Positions 53,993-62,862 of a stretch of 64,000 nt of DNA are shown here, piece after piece. Every line of letters starts with the position of its first letter. The stretch's first letter is position 1. The notes under the pieces were generated by a model. It did no database searches and had not been told where the DNA came from. It saw only the letters and a list, made by a program, of their open reading frames with translations. The position numbers were made by a program, and so were the translations under genes. The stretch covers positions 516,107-580,106 of the forward strand of contig NZ_VTWU01000004.1 in assembly GCF_008727865.1 (NCBI RefSeq), read 5' to 3'. The DNA comes from Hymenobacter busanensis. GTDB taxonomy: Bacteria > Bacteroidota > Bacteroidia > Cytophagales > Hymenobacteraceae.

Positions 53993-54828
53993 TGCTGAGC
54001 TTTCGAACCGGTTTGCGCGCCGTATGGCTGGCTGCCAGCGCCGCGTTGGTGGCGGGCTGCAACCTGCAGCAGGATGTGGAAGTGGACCTGCCGCCCTACC
54101 CGGCGCAGCTGGTGGTGGAGTGTTACCTCGAGCCGGGCCAGATTCCGCAGCTGACGGTGAGCGAAACCGTGCCCTACCTGAGCGCGCCCGAGCCCGCTGT
54201 GCCCACCGACGTAACGGCTGTGCTCATCGGCCCCAACGGGCAGAAGGAGACGCTGCGCTTCCTGCCCGGCCAGAACCCCACCACCAGAAAATACTTCACC
54301 CACATCGGGCGGCGCTTTCTTTCCATTCGCCCCGGCGACACCTGGCAGCTCGACGTGACCGACACCAAGGGCCGCCACGTAACCGGTACGGCCACCATGC
54401 CCACCACCGTGCCCATCGACAGCATCGAGTGGAAGTTCAACGACGCGCCTCCCGCGCAGCGCCGGGCCTTGGTGCTGATGAAGTTTCGGGACCCGGCCGC
54501 CACCGCCGATTTCTACCGCTTTCAGATTCACCGCAACCTGCTGCTGGATTCCCTGCGCGCCCTCGACCGCGACTTTGAAGACCGGCTTTTCAACGGCCAG
54601 CAGGTGCCGATGGGCACCAGTTACGAGTTTTCGCCCAACGACACGCTGCTCGTCACCTTCTACCACAACGAGCAGGCCTACTACAACTTCCTGCGCTCTG
54701 TCGACGACGCCCAGAACGCCAACGGCAACCCTTTTGGGCAGCCGGCCCAGGTGCAGAGTACGGTGAAGGGCGGCCTGGGCGTGTTCACCATTCTGAACTA
54801 CCAGCGGAAGCAGATTATTCTGCGCTGA
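53992..54828 (+). CDS. DUF4249 domain-containing lipoprotein
   Basis: A 278-residue lipoprotein. The lipobox is ASAALVAGC with Cys near residue 22. The start overlaps the receptor stop (TGATG at 53990-53994), so it is co-translated. DUF4249 proteins are encoded with TonB receptors in Bacteroidota. Family-like stretches are PAQLVVECYLEPGQIPQLTV and TATMPTTVPIDSIEWKFND. It probably sits on the outer membrane surface and helps binding by the receptor. The reading frame opens upstream inside the receptor gene, which is not used. Confidence 0.88.
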   Translation: MLSFRTGLRAVWLAASAALVAGCNLQQDVEVDLPPYPAQLVVECYLEPGQIPQLTVSETVPYLSAPEPAVPTDVTAVLIGPNGQKETLRFLPGQNPTTRKYFTHIGRRFLSIRPGDTWQLDVTDTKGRHVTGTATMPTTVPIDSIEWKFNDAPPAQRRALVLMKFRDPAATADFYRFQIHRNLLLDSLRALDRDFEDRLFNGQQVPMGTSYEFSPNDTLLVTFYHNEQAYYNFLRSVDDAQNANGNPFGQPAQVQSTVKGGLGVFTILNYQRKQIILR

Positions 54829-54914
54829 GCCGAAAAACCGACCCCGAGCACCGCCGGCAACAAAAGCGAACAAGACATTTCCTTAGCGCAGCAGACCAGG
54901 TTTTGCCCGCCGGA

Positions 54915-54975
54915 AAAGCACCGCGGCTTCTCGCACCCGAACAACCTGTTCGGGTGCGAGAAGCCGCGGTGCTTT
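54915..54975. terminator. Perfect 29-base hairpin between convergent genes
   Basis: AAAGCACCGCGGCTTCTCGC and on (54915-54943) pairs fully with 54947-54975 across the loop ACC. It lies between the DUF4249 and purine nucleoside phosphorylase stops. The short T runs (three) are weak, so it may also be a repeat element. Confidence 0.65.
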
Positions 54976-54989
54976 AGGAAAAGGAGCGG

Positions 54990-55832
54990 TTAGCGGCCGG
55001 TCAGCACGGCCTTGATGAGGGCTGTCAGGCGGGGCTCGGCTTCGGCGGCGGCTGCCAGAATGTGCTGGATGTTCACCGGCTTGAGGTTGCCGGGGCTGGC
55101 CAGATCGGTAATGACAGACACGGCCAGCACCGGCAACTCCATGTGGCGGGCCGCAATAACCTCGGGCACTGTGCTCATGCCCACCGCATCGGCCCCGATG
55201 GTGCGCAGGTAGCGGTACTCGGCGGGCGACTCCAGCATGGGGCCGGGCAGGCTGGCGTACACGCCGCGCTGCACGCGGTCGGCAAAGCCGAGCTGTTGGG
55301 CGGCGGCTTCGGCGCGGGCCAGCAGGGTGGGGTCGTAAGGCGCAAACATGTCGGGGAAGCGCGGGCCGAGCTCGTCCAGGTTCGGGCCAACGAGCGGGTT
55401 GGTGGGCTGCAGGTTGATGTGGTCCTCGATGAGCATCAGGTCGCTCAGGGCGAAGTCGGGGTGGAGGCCGCCGGCGGCGTTGCTCACCAGCAGCTGCCCA
55501 ATGCCCAGCAGCTTGAGCACCCGCACCGGAAACACCACCTGCTGCATCGTGTAGCCCTCGTAGTAGTGAAACCGGCCCTGCAGCACCGCCACTTGGCGGC
55601 CGCCCAGCTGGCCCAGAATCAGCCGCCCGGCGTGGCTTTCGACGGTGGAGAGGGGAAAGTGTGGAATGTCGGCGTAGCTCAGGCTGTGCTGCACCTGCAC
55701 CTCGTGCACCAGCCCGCCCAAGCCGGTGCCCAGGATAATGCCGGTATCGGGCTGAAAGCCGTGGGAGTGGTGCTGAATGTAAGCGGCAGCTTCGCGGAGC
55801 TGTTGGAGTTGCTGGGCGGCGGGAACGGTCAT
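54990..55832 (-). CDS. Purine-nucleoside phosphorylase
   Basis: A 280-residue class I purine nucleoside phosphorylase. The family marks are GIILGTGLGGLV (phosphate loop), FHYYEGYTMQQVVFPVRVL, LLVSNAAGGLHPDF and ISDHINL-type residues in LIEDHINLQPTNP, and GMSTVPEV. It splits inosine and guanosine with phosphate to base and ribose 1-phosphate. The ATG at 55832 follows directly on a run of six T that ends a hairpin (55833-55864); the frame extension to 55868 crosses that hairpin. No in-frame ATG lies close downstream. Confidence 0.94.
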   Translation of the reverse strand: MTVPAAQQLQQLREAAAYIQHHSHGFQPDTGIILGTGLGGLVHEVQVQHSLSYADIPHFPLSTVESHAGRLILGQLGGRQVAVLQGRFHYYEGYTMQQVVFPVRVLKLLGIGQLLVSNAAGGLHPDFALSDLMLIEDHINLQPTNPLVGPNLDELGPRFPDMFAPYDPTLLARAEAAAQQLGFADRVQRGVYASLPGPMLESPAEYRYLRTIGADAVGMSTVPEVIAARHMELPVLAVSVITDLASPGNLKPVNIQHILAAAAEAEPRLTALIKAVLTGR

Positions 55833-55864
55833 AAAAAAGCACCGCCGACACGTGCCGGCGGTGC
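55833..55864 (-). terminator. Terminator-like hairpin abutting the phosphorylase start codon
   Basis: On the minus strand GCACCGCCG (55856-55864) pairs with CGGCGGTGC (55839-55847), then six T (55833-55838), then ATG of the phosphorylase. It ends sppA transcription by form, but also occupies the leader of the next gene. Confidence 0.75.
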
Positions 55865-55932
55865 GCAAAACTACCCGGAAGTTTTACTTCGCGAGCAAAG
55901 GCAAAAGCTGATTTGTGTCAGCTCTGACTTGC

Positions 55933-57696
55933 TTACTGAATCGTTAGCTCGTACGGCAACCGCGCCTGCACGCCCTGCATCTGCGTGACGGTGCGGTACT
56001 GCTCGTAGACGGGGTAGAGCGGGCCAAGCTTGCTTTTGAGGGCGCGGGCTTCGGCTTCTTCGGAGTTGCCGTCGAAGTAGGAGAACAGGCTTTCGAAGGC
56101 CGACTTGCGGCGCGGCAGCCGCTGCAAGCGGTAGTCGCCGGCTTTCAGCTTGGCTTGCTGGGCAGCCAGCGCCAGCGCGTCGTCGAAGTCGCCGAGCACG
56201 TCCACGAGGCCGCGCTCCTTGGCTTCGATGCCCGACCACACCCGGCCCGAGGCGAGGCGTCGCAGGCGCTCCACCGGCAGGTGGCGGCCGGCGGCGGCTT
56301 TGCTGGTGAAGTCGGCGTAGGTGCGCTCTACCTCGCGCTGCAGGCTCTGCTGCTCAAAAGGCGTGAGGCGGCGCGTGACGGTGGGAATGTCGGAGAACCG
56401 GCCGGTCGTCACGCGGTCGACGGTGATGCCGAGCTTATCGGAGAGCAGCGGGCCGAGGTTGGGCAGCACGCCAAACACGCCAATGGAGCCGGTAATGGTG
56501 TTCGGGTGGGCCACAATTTTGTCGCAGCCCATGGCAATGTAGTAGCCGCCCGAGGCCGCTACGTCCGACATGGAGGCAATTACGGGCTTCTCTTTCTTGG
56601 CCAGCATCACCTCGCGGTAAATCACGTCGGAGGCCAGGGCCGAGCCGCCGGGCGAATTGATGCGCAGCACAATGGCCTTCACTTTGTCGTCGAGGCGGGC
56701 CTTGCGAATGGTTTCGGCGAACTTGGTGCCGCCCACGTTTTCCTCGCCGCCCTTGCCGCCCACGATGTCGCCCTCGGCGTACACCACCGCAATGCGGTTG
56801 CCGCTGGTGTTGTCGTCGTCTTTGTCGGCCTTGCTGTAGGTGCTCAGGCTCACGAGGCTGGGTTTCTTGTCTTTGGCCAGCTTCAGCTTGCCGCGCAGGT
56901 AGTCCAGCACTTCGTCGTAGTAGCCGAGCTTGGTGACGAGGCCGAGGCGCTGGGCGTCTTCGGCGTTGTGCACCTGCATCGAGTCCTGAATGGCTTTCAG
57001 GCGGGCCGGCGCAATCTTGCGCGAGGCCGCAATCTGCGCCACGGAGTGGTTGTTGATGGAATTCAGGAACGACACCGTTTGGTAGCGGGCCGAGTCGGAG
57101 AAATTCTCGCGGAAGTAGGGCTCCACGGCACTTTTGAACGAGCCCACGCGGAAAATGAACGGCTCAACGCCGAGCTTGTCGAAGAGGCGCTTGTAGAAAA
57201 ACACCTCCGACGAGAGGCCGTTGAACTCCAGCAGCCCCTGCGGGTGCAGGTAAATTTCATCGGCCACCGACGAGAGGTAGTAGCCTTTCTCGGAGCCGGT
57301 TTCGTGGTAGGCCACAATGAACTTGCCCGATTTCTTGAAGTCGATGAGGGCGTCGCGCACTTCTTCGAGCGAGGCCAGCCCGCCCGACACCACGTCCAGG
57401 TCGAGCAAGATGCCGCGGATGTCGTCGTCGGTTTTGGCTCGCCCAATGGCTTCTTTCAGGTCGAGCAGGCCAATGGATGCGTTGCCGGCGCCGAAGGGCG
57501 TGAATTCGGCCTCCTGCTTGCGCTCCGTAATGGGCTTGTCGAGCTTGAGTTCCAGCACCGAGTTGTCGGCAATGGACACCTCATCGGCAGTGCTGGTAAC
57601 GCCGGCCACGAAGGCCAGCAGCAGTAAAAAGCTGACGGCGCCAAACAGGACCAAGCCCGTGATGGTGGCCAGCACGTATTTCAAGAATGCTCTCAT
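55933..57696 (-). CDS. sppA: Signal peptide peptidase SppA (protease IV, 67K type)
   Basis: A 587-residue membrane-anchored serine protease with one N-terminal membrane segment (about 8-32). It has two S49 repeats, as in the long form. The second repeat has [15 protein letters not shown] and the nucleophile in [12 protein letters not shown] (Ser near 382); the first supplies the lysine base. SppA degrades cleaved signal peptides in the inner membrane. Start ATG at 57696. It is upstream of the phosphorylase gene and after rarA on the same strand. Confidence 0.94.
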   Translation of the reverse strand: MRAFLKYVLATITGLVLFGAVSFLLLLAFVAGVTSTADEVSIADNSVLELKLDKPITERKQEAEFTPFGAGNASIGLLDLKEAIGRAKTDDDIRGILLDLDVVSGGLASLEEVRDALIDFKKSGKFIVAYHETGSEKGYYLSSVADEIYLHPQGLLEFNGLSSEVFFYKRLFDKLGVEPFIFRVGSFKSAVEPYFRENFSDSARYQTVSFLNSINNHSVAQIAASRKIAPARLKAIQDSMQVHNAEDAQRLGLVTKLGYYDEVLDYLRGKLKLAKDKKPSLVSLSTYSKADKDDDNTSGNRIAVVYAEGDIVGGKGGEENVGGTKFAETIRKARLDDKVKAIVLRINSPGGSALASDVIYREVMLAKKEKPVIASMSDVAASGGYYIAMGCDKIVAHPNTITGSIGVFGVLPNLGPLLSDKLGITVDRVTTGRFSDIPTVTRRLTPFEQQSLQREVERTYADFTSKAAAGRHLPVERLRRLASGRVWSGIEAKERGLVDVLGDFDDALALAAQQAKLKAGDYRLQRLPRRKSAFESLFSYFDGNSEEAEARALKSKLGPLYPVYEQYRTVTQMQGVQARLPYELTIQ

Positions 57697-57810
57697 TGGT
57701 TGGAAGAAGAAATCAGCGGCTAATAAACAAATGTAGGCGGGTTTTGGTGGCGAGTTGCACGCGGCGCGGGGGACGCGCCCTTCCTTTTTGAAAGAGCGGA
57801 GTTTTTCGGG

Positions 57811-59121
57811 CTAGTACCCGTACTTCTCGCCCCACCACGCCCGCAGGCGCTCCTGCATCTTGGCTTCGGTGGCGTTGGCGCCGGGGGTGTAGAAGCGGCG
57901 GCCGCTGAGCGCGTCGGGCATAAACTCCTGGTACACGAAATTGCCCGCGCCGTCGTGCGAATAGTGGTACTCGGTGCCGTAGCCGAGCTGCTTCATGAGC
58001 TTGGTGGGCGCGTTGCGCAGCTGCAGCGGCACGGGCTGCACGCCCTGCTGCTTCACCAGGGCGCGGGCCTCCCGGATGGCCAGGTACGAGGCGTTGCTCT
58101 TGGGCGAAGTGGCCAGGTACACCACGCACTGCCCCAGAATAATATCCGACTCGGGCATGCCGATGACGGTGACGGCCTGGAAGGTGCTCTGGGCCAGCAG
58201 CAGGGCGTTGGGGTTGGCGTTGCCCACGTCTTCGGAGGCCAAGATGAGCAAGCGGCGGGCAATAAACTTAGGGTCTTCGCCGCCTTCCAGCATCACGGCC
58301 AGGTAGTAGAGCGCCGCGTTGGGGTCGGAGCCGCGGATGCTCTTGATGAAGGCCGAAATGACGTCGTAGTGCATTTCGCCGCCTTTGTCGTAGCGGGCCA
58401 GGTTTTGCTGGGCCAGCTGCTGCACCAGCTCGTCGGTGACGGTGACCGTGCCGGTGCTCGGGTCGGCCGGGGCCGACTCGACCACGATTTCGAGCAGGTT
58501 GAGCAGCTTGCGCGCGTCGCCGCCCGAGATACGCAGCAGCGCGTCGTAGCTGCCTACCTGCACCGGGCGGCGGCGCAGGGCCTCGTCGGTGGCCAAGGCG
58601 CGGTCGACTAAGCCGGTGAGGTCGTCTTTGCTCAGGCCTTCGAGCACGTACACCTGCGCCCGGCTCAGAATGGCCGGAATGACCTCAAACGAGGGATTTT
58701 CCGTGGTGGCCCCGATGAGCGTGACAATGCCCTGCTCCACCGCGCCCAGCAGGGCATCTTGCTGCGACTTCGAGAAACGGTGGATTTCGTCGATGAACAG
58801 CAGCGTGCCGCGGCGCGACTTGGCCTGCTGAATCACGTCGCGCACGTCCTTCACGCCCGCGTTTATCGCGCTCAGCGCTACAAAAGGCAGCTTCAGCTCC
58901 GAGGCCATAAGGTGGGCCAGGGTGGTTTTACCCACGCCGGGCGGCCCCCACAGTATCAGCGACGGAATGCGGCCCGCGCTCAGGTAGCGGCGCAGCACGC
59001 CCTCGGGCCCGATGAGGTGCTGCTGACCCACGTACTCCGAGAGGGTGCGGGGGCGCAGGCGCTCGGCCAGCGGCGCGCCGGGCCGAGGCTGGTCGGCGGG
59101 TGGATCGAAAAGTGAAGCCAT
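57811..59121 (-). CDS. rarA: Replication-associated recombination protein A (RarA/MgsA)
   Basis: A 436-residue AAA+ ATPase. Walker A is [12 protein letters not shown], Walker B is [16 protein letters not shown], and sensor 1 is [11 protein letters not shown]. The C-terminal part has [20 protein letters not shown] and [16 protein letters not shown], which mark the MgsA/RarA family against clamp loaders. It acts at stalled replication forks. The ATG at 59121 ([11 protein letters not shown]) is preferred over the extension to 59139. Confidence 0.96.
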   Translation of the reverse strand: MASLFDPPADQPRPGAPLAERLRPRTLSEYVGQQHLIGPEGVLRRYLSAGRIPSLILWGPPGVGKTTLAHLMASELKLPFVALSAINAGVKDVRDVIQQAKSRRGTLLFIDEIHRFSKSQQDALLGAVEQGIVTLIGATTENPSFEVIPAILSRAQVYVLEGLSKDDLTGLVDRALATDEALRRRPVQVGSYDALLRISGGDARKLLNLLEIVVESAPADPSTGTVTVTDELVQQLAQQNLARYDKGGEMHYDVISAFIKSIRGSDPNAALYYLAVMLEGGEDPKFIARRLLILASEDVGNANPNALLLAQSTFQAVTVIGMPESDIILGQCVVYLATSPKSNASYLAIREARALVKQQGVQPVPLQLRNAPTKLMKQLGYGTEYHYSHDGAGNFVYQEFMPDALSGRRFYTPGANATEAKMQERLRAWWGEKYGY

Positions 59122-59281
59122 AAACAGAAGTAGCGCCACCTTTGTAGTGCGCGCATCCTAAAACGCTGCTGAAGCAGTAAAGGGTGAAGCCCGCCGTGGG
59201 CGGGGCGCAAAGGTAGGCCCGCCGTGGGTCGGTTGCCGGGGTTTCGGTCGGCTCGTACTTGTTGTTTTCCTTTTCTATTTC

Positions 59282-60229
59282 GTGAGCCAGTCGTCCATCA
59301 ACCCCTTGCGCGTGCACGCTGCGCTGTTTGCTGTAGCCGCCATCTACGCCGCCAACTACAGCATTGCCAAGGAGGTGATGCCGCAGTATGTGGGTCCCTA
59401 CGGCCTGATCATTCTGCGCGTCGTCACGGCTTCCATCGTGTTCGGCCTGCTGGCCAGGTTCGTGGCCAAGGAGCGCATCGTGGGCCGCGCCGACAACATC
59501 CGCTCCATTTTGTGCGGCATCTGCGGCATTGGACTGAACCAGCTGCTGTTTTTCGGCGGCCTGAACCTGACCTCGCCCATCAGCGCCTCGCTCATCCAAA
59601 CGGTGTCGCCTATTGTGGTGGTGCTGGCTTCGGTGGCCTTGCTGGGGGAGCGAATTACGCTGCTGCGCGGGCTGGGCATTGCGGTGGCGGGCGTGGGCGC
59701 GGCGCTGGTTATCCTGGGCCGCGGCCCCGCCGGCGCGGCCGGCGACCAAGTGGCGCTGGGCAACCTCTACATTCTGCTCAATGCTACGTTTTTCGGCCTG
59801 TACCTGGTGCTGGCCGCGCCGCTGATGAAGAAGTACCACGCCTTCACGGTGCTGGCGCGCAGCTTTCTGGTGGGCGCCGTCATCGTCATTCCCTTTGGCT
59901 GGCAGCAGGTGCAGGCGCCCGACTACGCCCACCTGCCCCTGCGCATCTGGCTCGACATTGCCTACATGCTCTTCATGCTCACCATCATGGCCTATCTGCT
60001 CAACAACTGGGCCCTGAAATACGCCTCGCCGGCCCTGTTGGGCGTGTACATCTACCTCCAGCCGATTCTGGCCGTGCTTATTGCCGTGGGCCTCGGCCGC
60101 GACCAGCTTACCTGGGCCCGCGCCGGCCAGGGCCTGCTGATTTTTGTGGGGGTGTGGCTGGTGAGCCAGAAGCCCAAGACCAAGACGGTGATTGGCGAGG
60201 AGGTGCCGCTGGAGCCGGTGCAGGATTGA
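59282..60229 (+). CDS. EamA/DMT family transporter
   Basis: A 315-residue transporter with ten membrane helices in two EamA repeats. The first starts VAAIYAANYSIAKEVM and the second LYILLNATFFGLYLVLAAP. Landmarks include GLNLTSPISASLIQTVSPIVVV and LLGVYIYLQPILAVLIA. Such proteins export small metabolites such as amino acids or nucleosides. The start is GTG at 59282; no ATG is near. It is divergent from rarA with about 160 bases between them. The substrate is unknown. Confidence 0.9.
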   Translation: MSQSSINPLRVHAALFAVAAIYAANYSIAKEVMPQYVGPYGLIILRVVTASIVFGLLARFVAKERIVGRADNIRSILCGICGIGLNQLLFFGGLNLTSPISASLIQTVSPIVVVLASVALLGERITLLRGLGIAVAGVGAALVILGRGPAGAAGDQVALGNLYILLNATFFGLYLVLAAPLMKKYHAFTVLARSFLVGAVIVIPFGWQQVQAPDYAHLPLRIWLDIAYMLFMLTIMAYLLNNWALKYASPALLGVYIYLQPILAVLIAVGLGRDQLTWARAGQGLLIFVGVWLVSQKPKTKTVIGEEVPLEPVQD

Positions 60230-60309
60230 GCTGATTTGCAGTAAATTGGGCTATGCGCAAGCGGCCCGCCGCTGCCTGTTCCTAAACCGTCACTCTAAGC
60301 CAGCCCGAC

Positions 60310-60870
60310 ATGCAGCGCCGCCGATTCATTCAAACGACCCTGGCCGGACTCCCGCTGGCCGCCCTGCCCCGTGTGGCTACCGCCGCAGCGGCGCCCGGGC
60401 CGGGCTTTAAAGCCAGCGCCGGCGAAGGGCGCCGGCACGGGCACATCCAGCTAAAAGGCGTCAACCAGAATATTCTGGACGTGAAGGTATCGGGCCACGA
60501 CACCAACGGCGCGCTGGCCATCTTCGAGCAAACCAGCCTCTCGCAGGGCCGCGGCACCCCCTTGCACGTGCATTTGGCGCAGGACGAAGTCTTCTACGTG
60601 CTCGACGGCGAGTACGCCTTCCTGGTAGGCACCGACAAGCATCGTCTCCGCACTGGCGACGCCATTTTTCTACCCCGCCAAGTGCCCCACGCCTGGACGC
60701 AGATCAGCCCGCGCGGTCGCATGACGGTGACCCTGCAGCCTGCTGGCAAGCTGGAAGAGTTCTTCGTGGCAATGGCCGCCCTCGTCACCGAGCCCACGCC
60801 GGAGGAAGTAGCCCGCATTTTCGCGGCCCACGAAATGAAAGTAGTAGGGCCGCCCCTGGCCATCGACTAA
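60310..60870 (+). CDS. Exported cupin domain protein, Tat signal
   Basis: A 186-residue cupin. The N-terminus MQRRRFIQTTLAGLPLAALP has the twin-arginine RRxF pattern, so the folded protein is likely exported by Tat. The cupin core has GTPLHVHLAQDEVFYVLDGE, giving the metal residues His-x-His and Glu, and AIFLPRQVPHAW with the fourth histidine. Quercetin dioxygenase-like proteins share this form. The metal and substrate are unknown. ATG at 60310. Confidence 0.9.
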   Translation: MQRRRFIQTTLAGLPLAALPRVATAAAAPGPGFKASAGEGRRHGHIQLKGVNQNILDVKVSGHDTNGALAIFEQTSLSQGRGTPLHVHLAQDEVFYVLDGEYAFLVGTDKHRLRTGDAIFLPRQVPHAWTQISPRGRMTVTLQPAGKLEEFFVAMAALVTEPTPEEVARIFAAHEMKVVGPPLAID

Positions 60871-60902
60871 AGCCCCACGCCCCCTGGCGCAGCCCACTCG
60901 GC

Positions 60903-62096
60903 CTAGCGCCCCGTAAAGTCGGGCAGCAGGCGCAAGCACACCGGCGCCGGCACCGTGGCCGAAAAGCCGGTGGGCGTGAGCCGGCCGGTTTTCACGTCGA
61001 CGTGGTAACTGAAGATGGAATCGGAGTTCTGGTTGGCCACCAGCAGCAGCCGGCCGTCGGGCGAGAGGGCGAAGTTGCGCGGCGTTTGGCCCTGCGTGCT
61101 CACGTGCTGCACCACGGCGAGGTGGCCGGTGCGGGCATCCACGGCCAGCACCACCAAGCTGTCGTGCCCGCGGTTGGAGCCGTACACAAACCGGCCGTTG
61201 GGCGAGACGTGGATATCGGCGCTAGAGTTCGGGCCGGCGAAGCCCGTGGGCAGCGCCGAAACGGTGTGCAGCTCGGTGAAGGTGCCGGCCGCGGCGTCGT
61301 AGGCCAGGGCCGAAATGGTGGAATTTAGCTCGTTGATGACGTAGGCCCAGCGGCCGTTGGGGTGAAACGCCAGGTGCCGCGGCCCGGCGCCCGGCTGCGC
61401 CGTGAAGGCCGTTTTCGGCGGCACTTGCAGCAGCGGACTGCCGGGGAGCAGGGCGTAGCTCAGAATCTGGTCGGTGCCGAGGTCCACGGCCAGCGCGTAG
61501 CGGCCCGCGGGGTTGGGCAGGATGCAGTGGGCGTGGGCGCGGTCCTGGTTTTTGTGGGGTCCGCTGCCGGTGTGCTGGTCGATGGCCGTAGCCGCGGCCA
61601 GCTCGCCGCCGGGCAGCACCGGCAGCGCACTCACCGTGCCGCCGGCGTAATTGGCTACCAGCACGCCGTGGCCGGCAGGCGTCAGGCTGAGGTAGCAAGG
61701 CCCGGCCCCTTCCGAGGCTTGTTCGTTCAGCAGCGTGAGTCCGCCGGTGCGCGGGTCGATGGCAAATGCCCGCACGCTGCCGCTGCTGCGGCCCTGAAAT
61801 TCCTGGCTGGCATTTACTGCATACAAGTGGCGGTGGTCGGGCGCAAGGGCCAGGTAACCCGGCCGTGTTCCGCCCCGAAACCCGGCTACGCGGCTTAGCT
61901 CGCCGGTGCGGGCGTGCAGGCGGTACAAGAAGAGGTTGTCCTGCTCGGCCGGGCCGTAGGTACCCACGTACAGCAGCCAGCCGACAGCCGGGCGGACGGT
62001 GCGGCCCGTGGCGCAGCCCGTCAGCAGCGCTCCGGCGGTGAGCAGGGCCGTGCGCTGCAGAAAGGCGCGGCGCGACCAAGTAGGGGAGAGGCTCAT
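60903..62096 (-). CDS. Lactonase family protein (6-phosphogluconolactonase-type beta-propeller), Tat lipoprotein
   Basis: A 397-residue exported protein. The N-terminus MSLSPTWSRRAFLQRTALL is a Tat signal with lipobox LLTGC (Cys near residue 30). The seven-bladed propeller of the YbhE/Pgl family (PF10282) is shown by LLYVGTYGPAEQDNLFLYRL, YLALAPDHRHLYAVN, and FALSPDGRLLLVANQNSDS. Cytoplasmic members hydrolyse 6-phosphogluconolactone, but export makes that unlikely here. The ATG at 62096 gives the Tat signal; the frame extension to 62198 does not. It is divergent from the DUF4440 gene. Confidence 0.88.
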   Translation of the reverse strand: MSLSPTWSRRAFLQRTALLTAGALLTGCATGRTVRPAVGWLLYVGTYGPAEQDNLFLYRLHARTGELSRVAGFRGGTRPGYLALAPDHRHLYAVNASQEFQGRSSGSVRAFAIDPRTGGLTLLNEQASEGAGPCYLSLTPAGHGVLVANYAGGTVSALPVLPGGELAAATAIDQHTGSGPHKNQDRAHAHCILPNPAGRYALAVDLGTDQILSYALLPGSPLLQVPPKTAFTAQPGAGPRHLAFHPNGRWAYVINELNSTISALAYDAAAGTFTELHTVSALPTGFAGPNSSADIHVSPNGRFVYGSNRGHDSLVVLAVDARTGHLAVVQHVSTQGQTPRNFALSPDGRLLLVANQNSDSIFSYHVDVKTGRLTPTGFSATVPAPVCLRLLPDFTGR

Positions 62097-62194
62097 GGTC
62101 AAAGCGGATAGGATGGCGCGCAAGGTAAGGTCCGTGGCGGTCTGGCCCCGGGCGTGCTTTGCGCGCCCGGGCCGCCACGCGGGCACCGCCTGCA

Positions 62195-62210
62195 TCACAT
62201 ATGCATGTGA
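62195..62210. promoter_or_regulatory. Operator-like inverted repeat between divergent genes
   Basis: TCACAT (62195-62200) and ATGTGA (62205-62210) flank ATGC, giving a 16-base dyad in the 206-base gap between the lactonase and DUF4440 starts. A regulator site is possible; no regulator gene is adjacent. Confidence 0.3.
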
Positions 62211-62302
62211 GAGGCATCAACCTGCCCGGGCGGCCCGGTATTTTCGTCCCGTCGGTGCCGGCCTGCGGGCGGTGCCGTTTCATCACCCGTTGCCATCGAG
62301 CT

Positions 62303-62803
62303 ATGAACCGATACTCTGTTTCGCTGTCCGGGCTGCTTGGCCTGCTGCTCGGGGCCTGCGTAGCCCCGCGCCCGGCGGCCGGCCCCGGCGCTGCAGCGGC
62401 CCGTGCGCCCGTCGATGCGGCCCTGTACCGCACCATTGCCAGCCTCGACAGCGCCATGTTTGTGGCCTTCAACCAGCACGATGCGGCCCGCCTGCAGCAG
62501 TACTTCGCCGACGACCTGGAGTTCTACCACGACAAGGGCGGGCTGGCCAATTTCGAGCAAACCATGCAGGGCTTCCGGCGGATGTTTGAGCAGAACCGTA
62601 CCACCGGCCTGAACCGGCAGCTGGTGCCCGGCACGCTGGAGGTATTCCCGATCAAGGGCTATGGGGCCGTCGAAACCTACCAGCACCGCTTTTGCCACGT
62701 CGAGAACGGCAAAGACGACTGCGGCACTTTCAAGAACATGATGGTGTGGCGCCTGCAGGGCGGGCGGTGGCAGGTCACCCGCGTCGTGAGCTACGACCAC
62801 TAA
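62303..62803 (+). CDS. DUF4440/NTF2-like lipoprotein
   Basis: A 166-residue lipoprotein. The signal peptide ends in lipobox LLLGAC, with Cys near residue 19. The mature part is an NTF2-like cone: YRTIASLDSAMFVAFNQHD, YFADDLEFYHDKGG, ETYQHRFCHV and WRLQGGRWQVTRVVSYDH, as in the DUF4440/SnoaL group. These bind small ligands or are enzymes in various pathways; no role is assigned. ATG at 62303. Confidence 0.87.
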   Translation: MNRYSVSLSGLLGLLLGACVAPRPAAGPGAAAARAPVDAALYRTIASLDSAMFVAFNQHDAARLQQYFADDLEFYHDKGGLANFEQTMQGFRRMFEQNRTTGLNRQLVPGTLEVFPIKGYGAVETYQHRFCHVENGKDDCGTFKNMMVWRLQGGRWQVTRVVSYDH

Positions 62804-62826
62804 GCCGGGCGGCGGCTCCCGGCTGA

Positions 62827-62855
62827 TTGCCGTTCGGGGCGGCCCGTTATCTTCG
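62827..62855 (+). promoter_or_regulatory. Promoter of the methyltransferase gene, near-leaderless
   Basis: TTG (62827-62829), 18 bases, TATCTTCG (62848-62855). The TAnnTTCG form is a variant of the -7 box. The ATG at 62863 is only seven bases later, so the message would begin at or near its start codon. Confidence 0.45.
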
Positions 62856-62862
62856 CCCCCGG

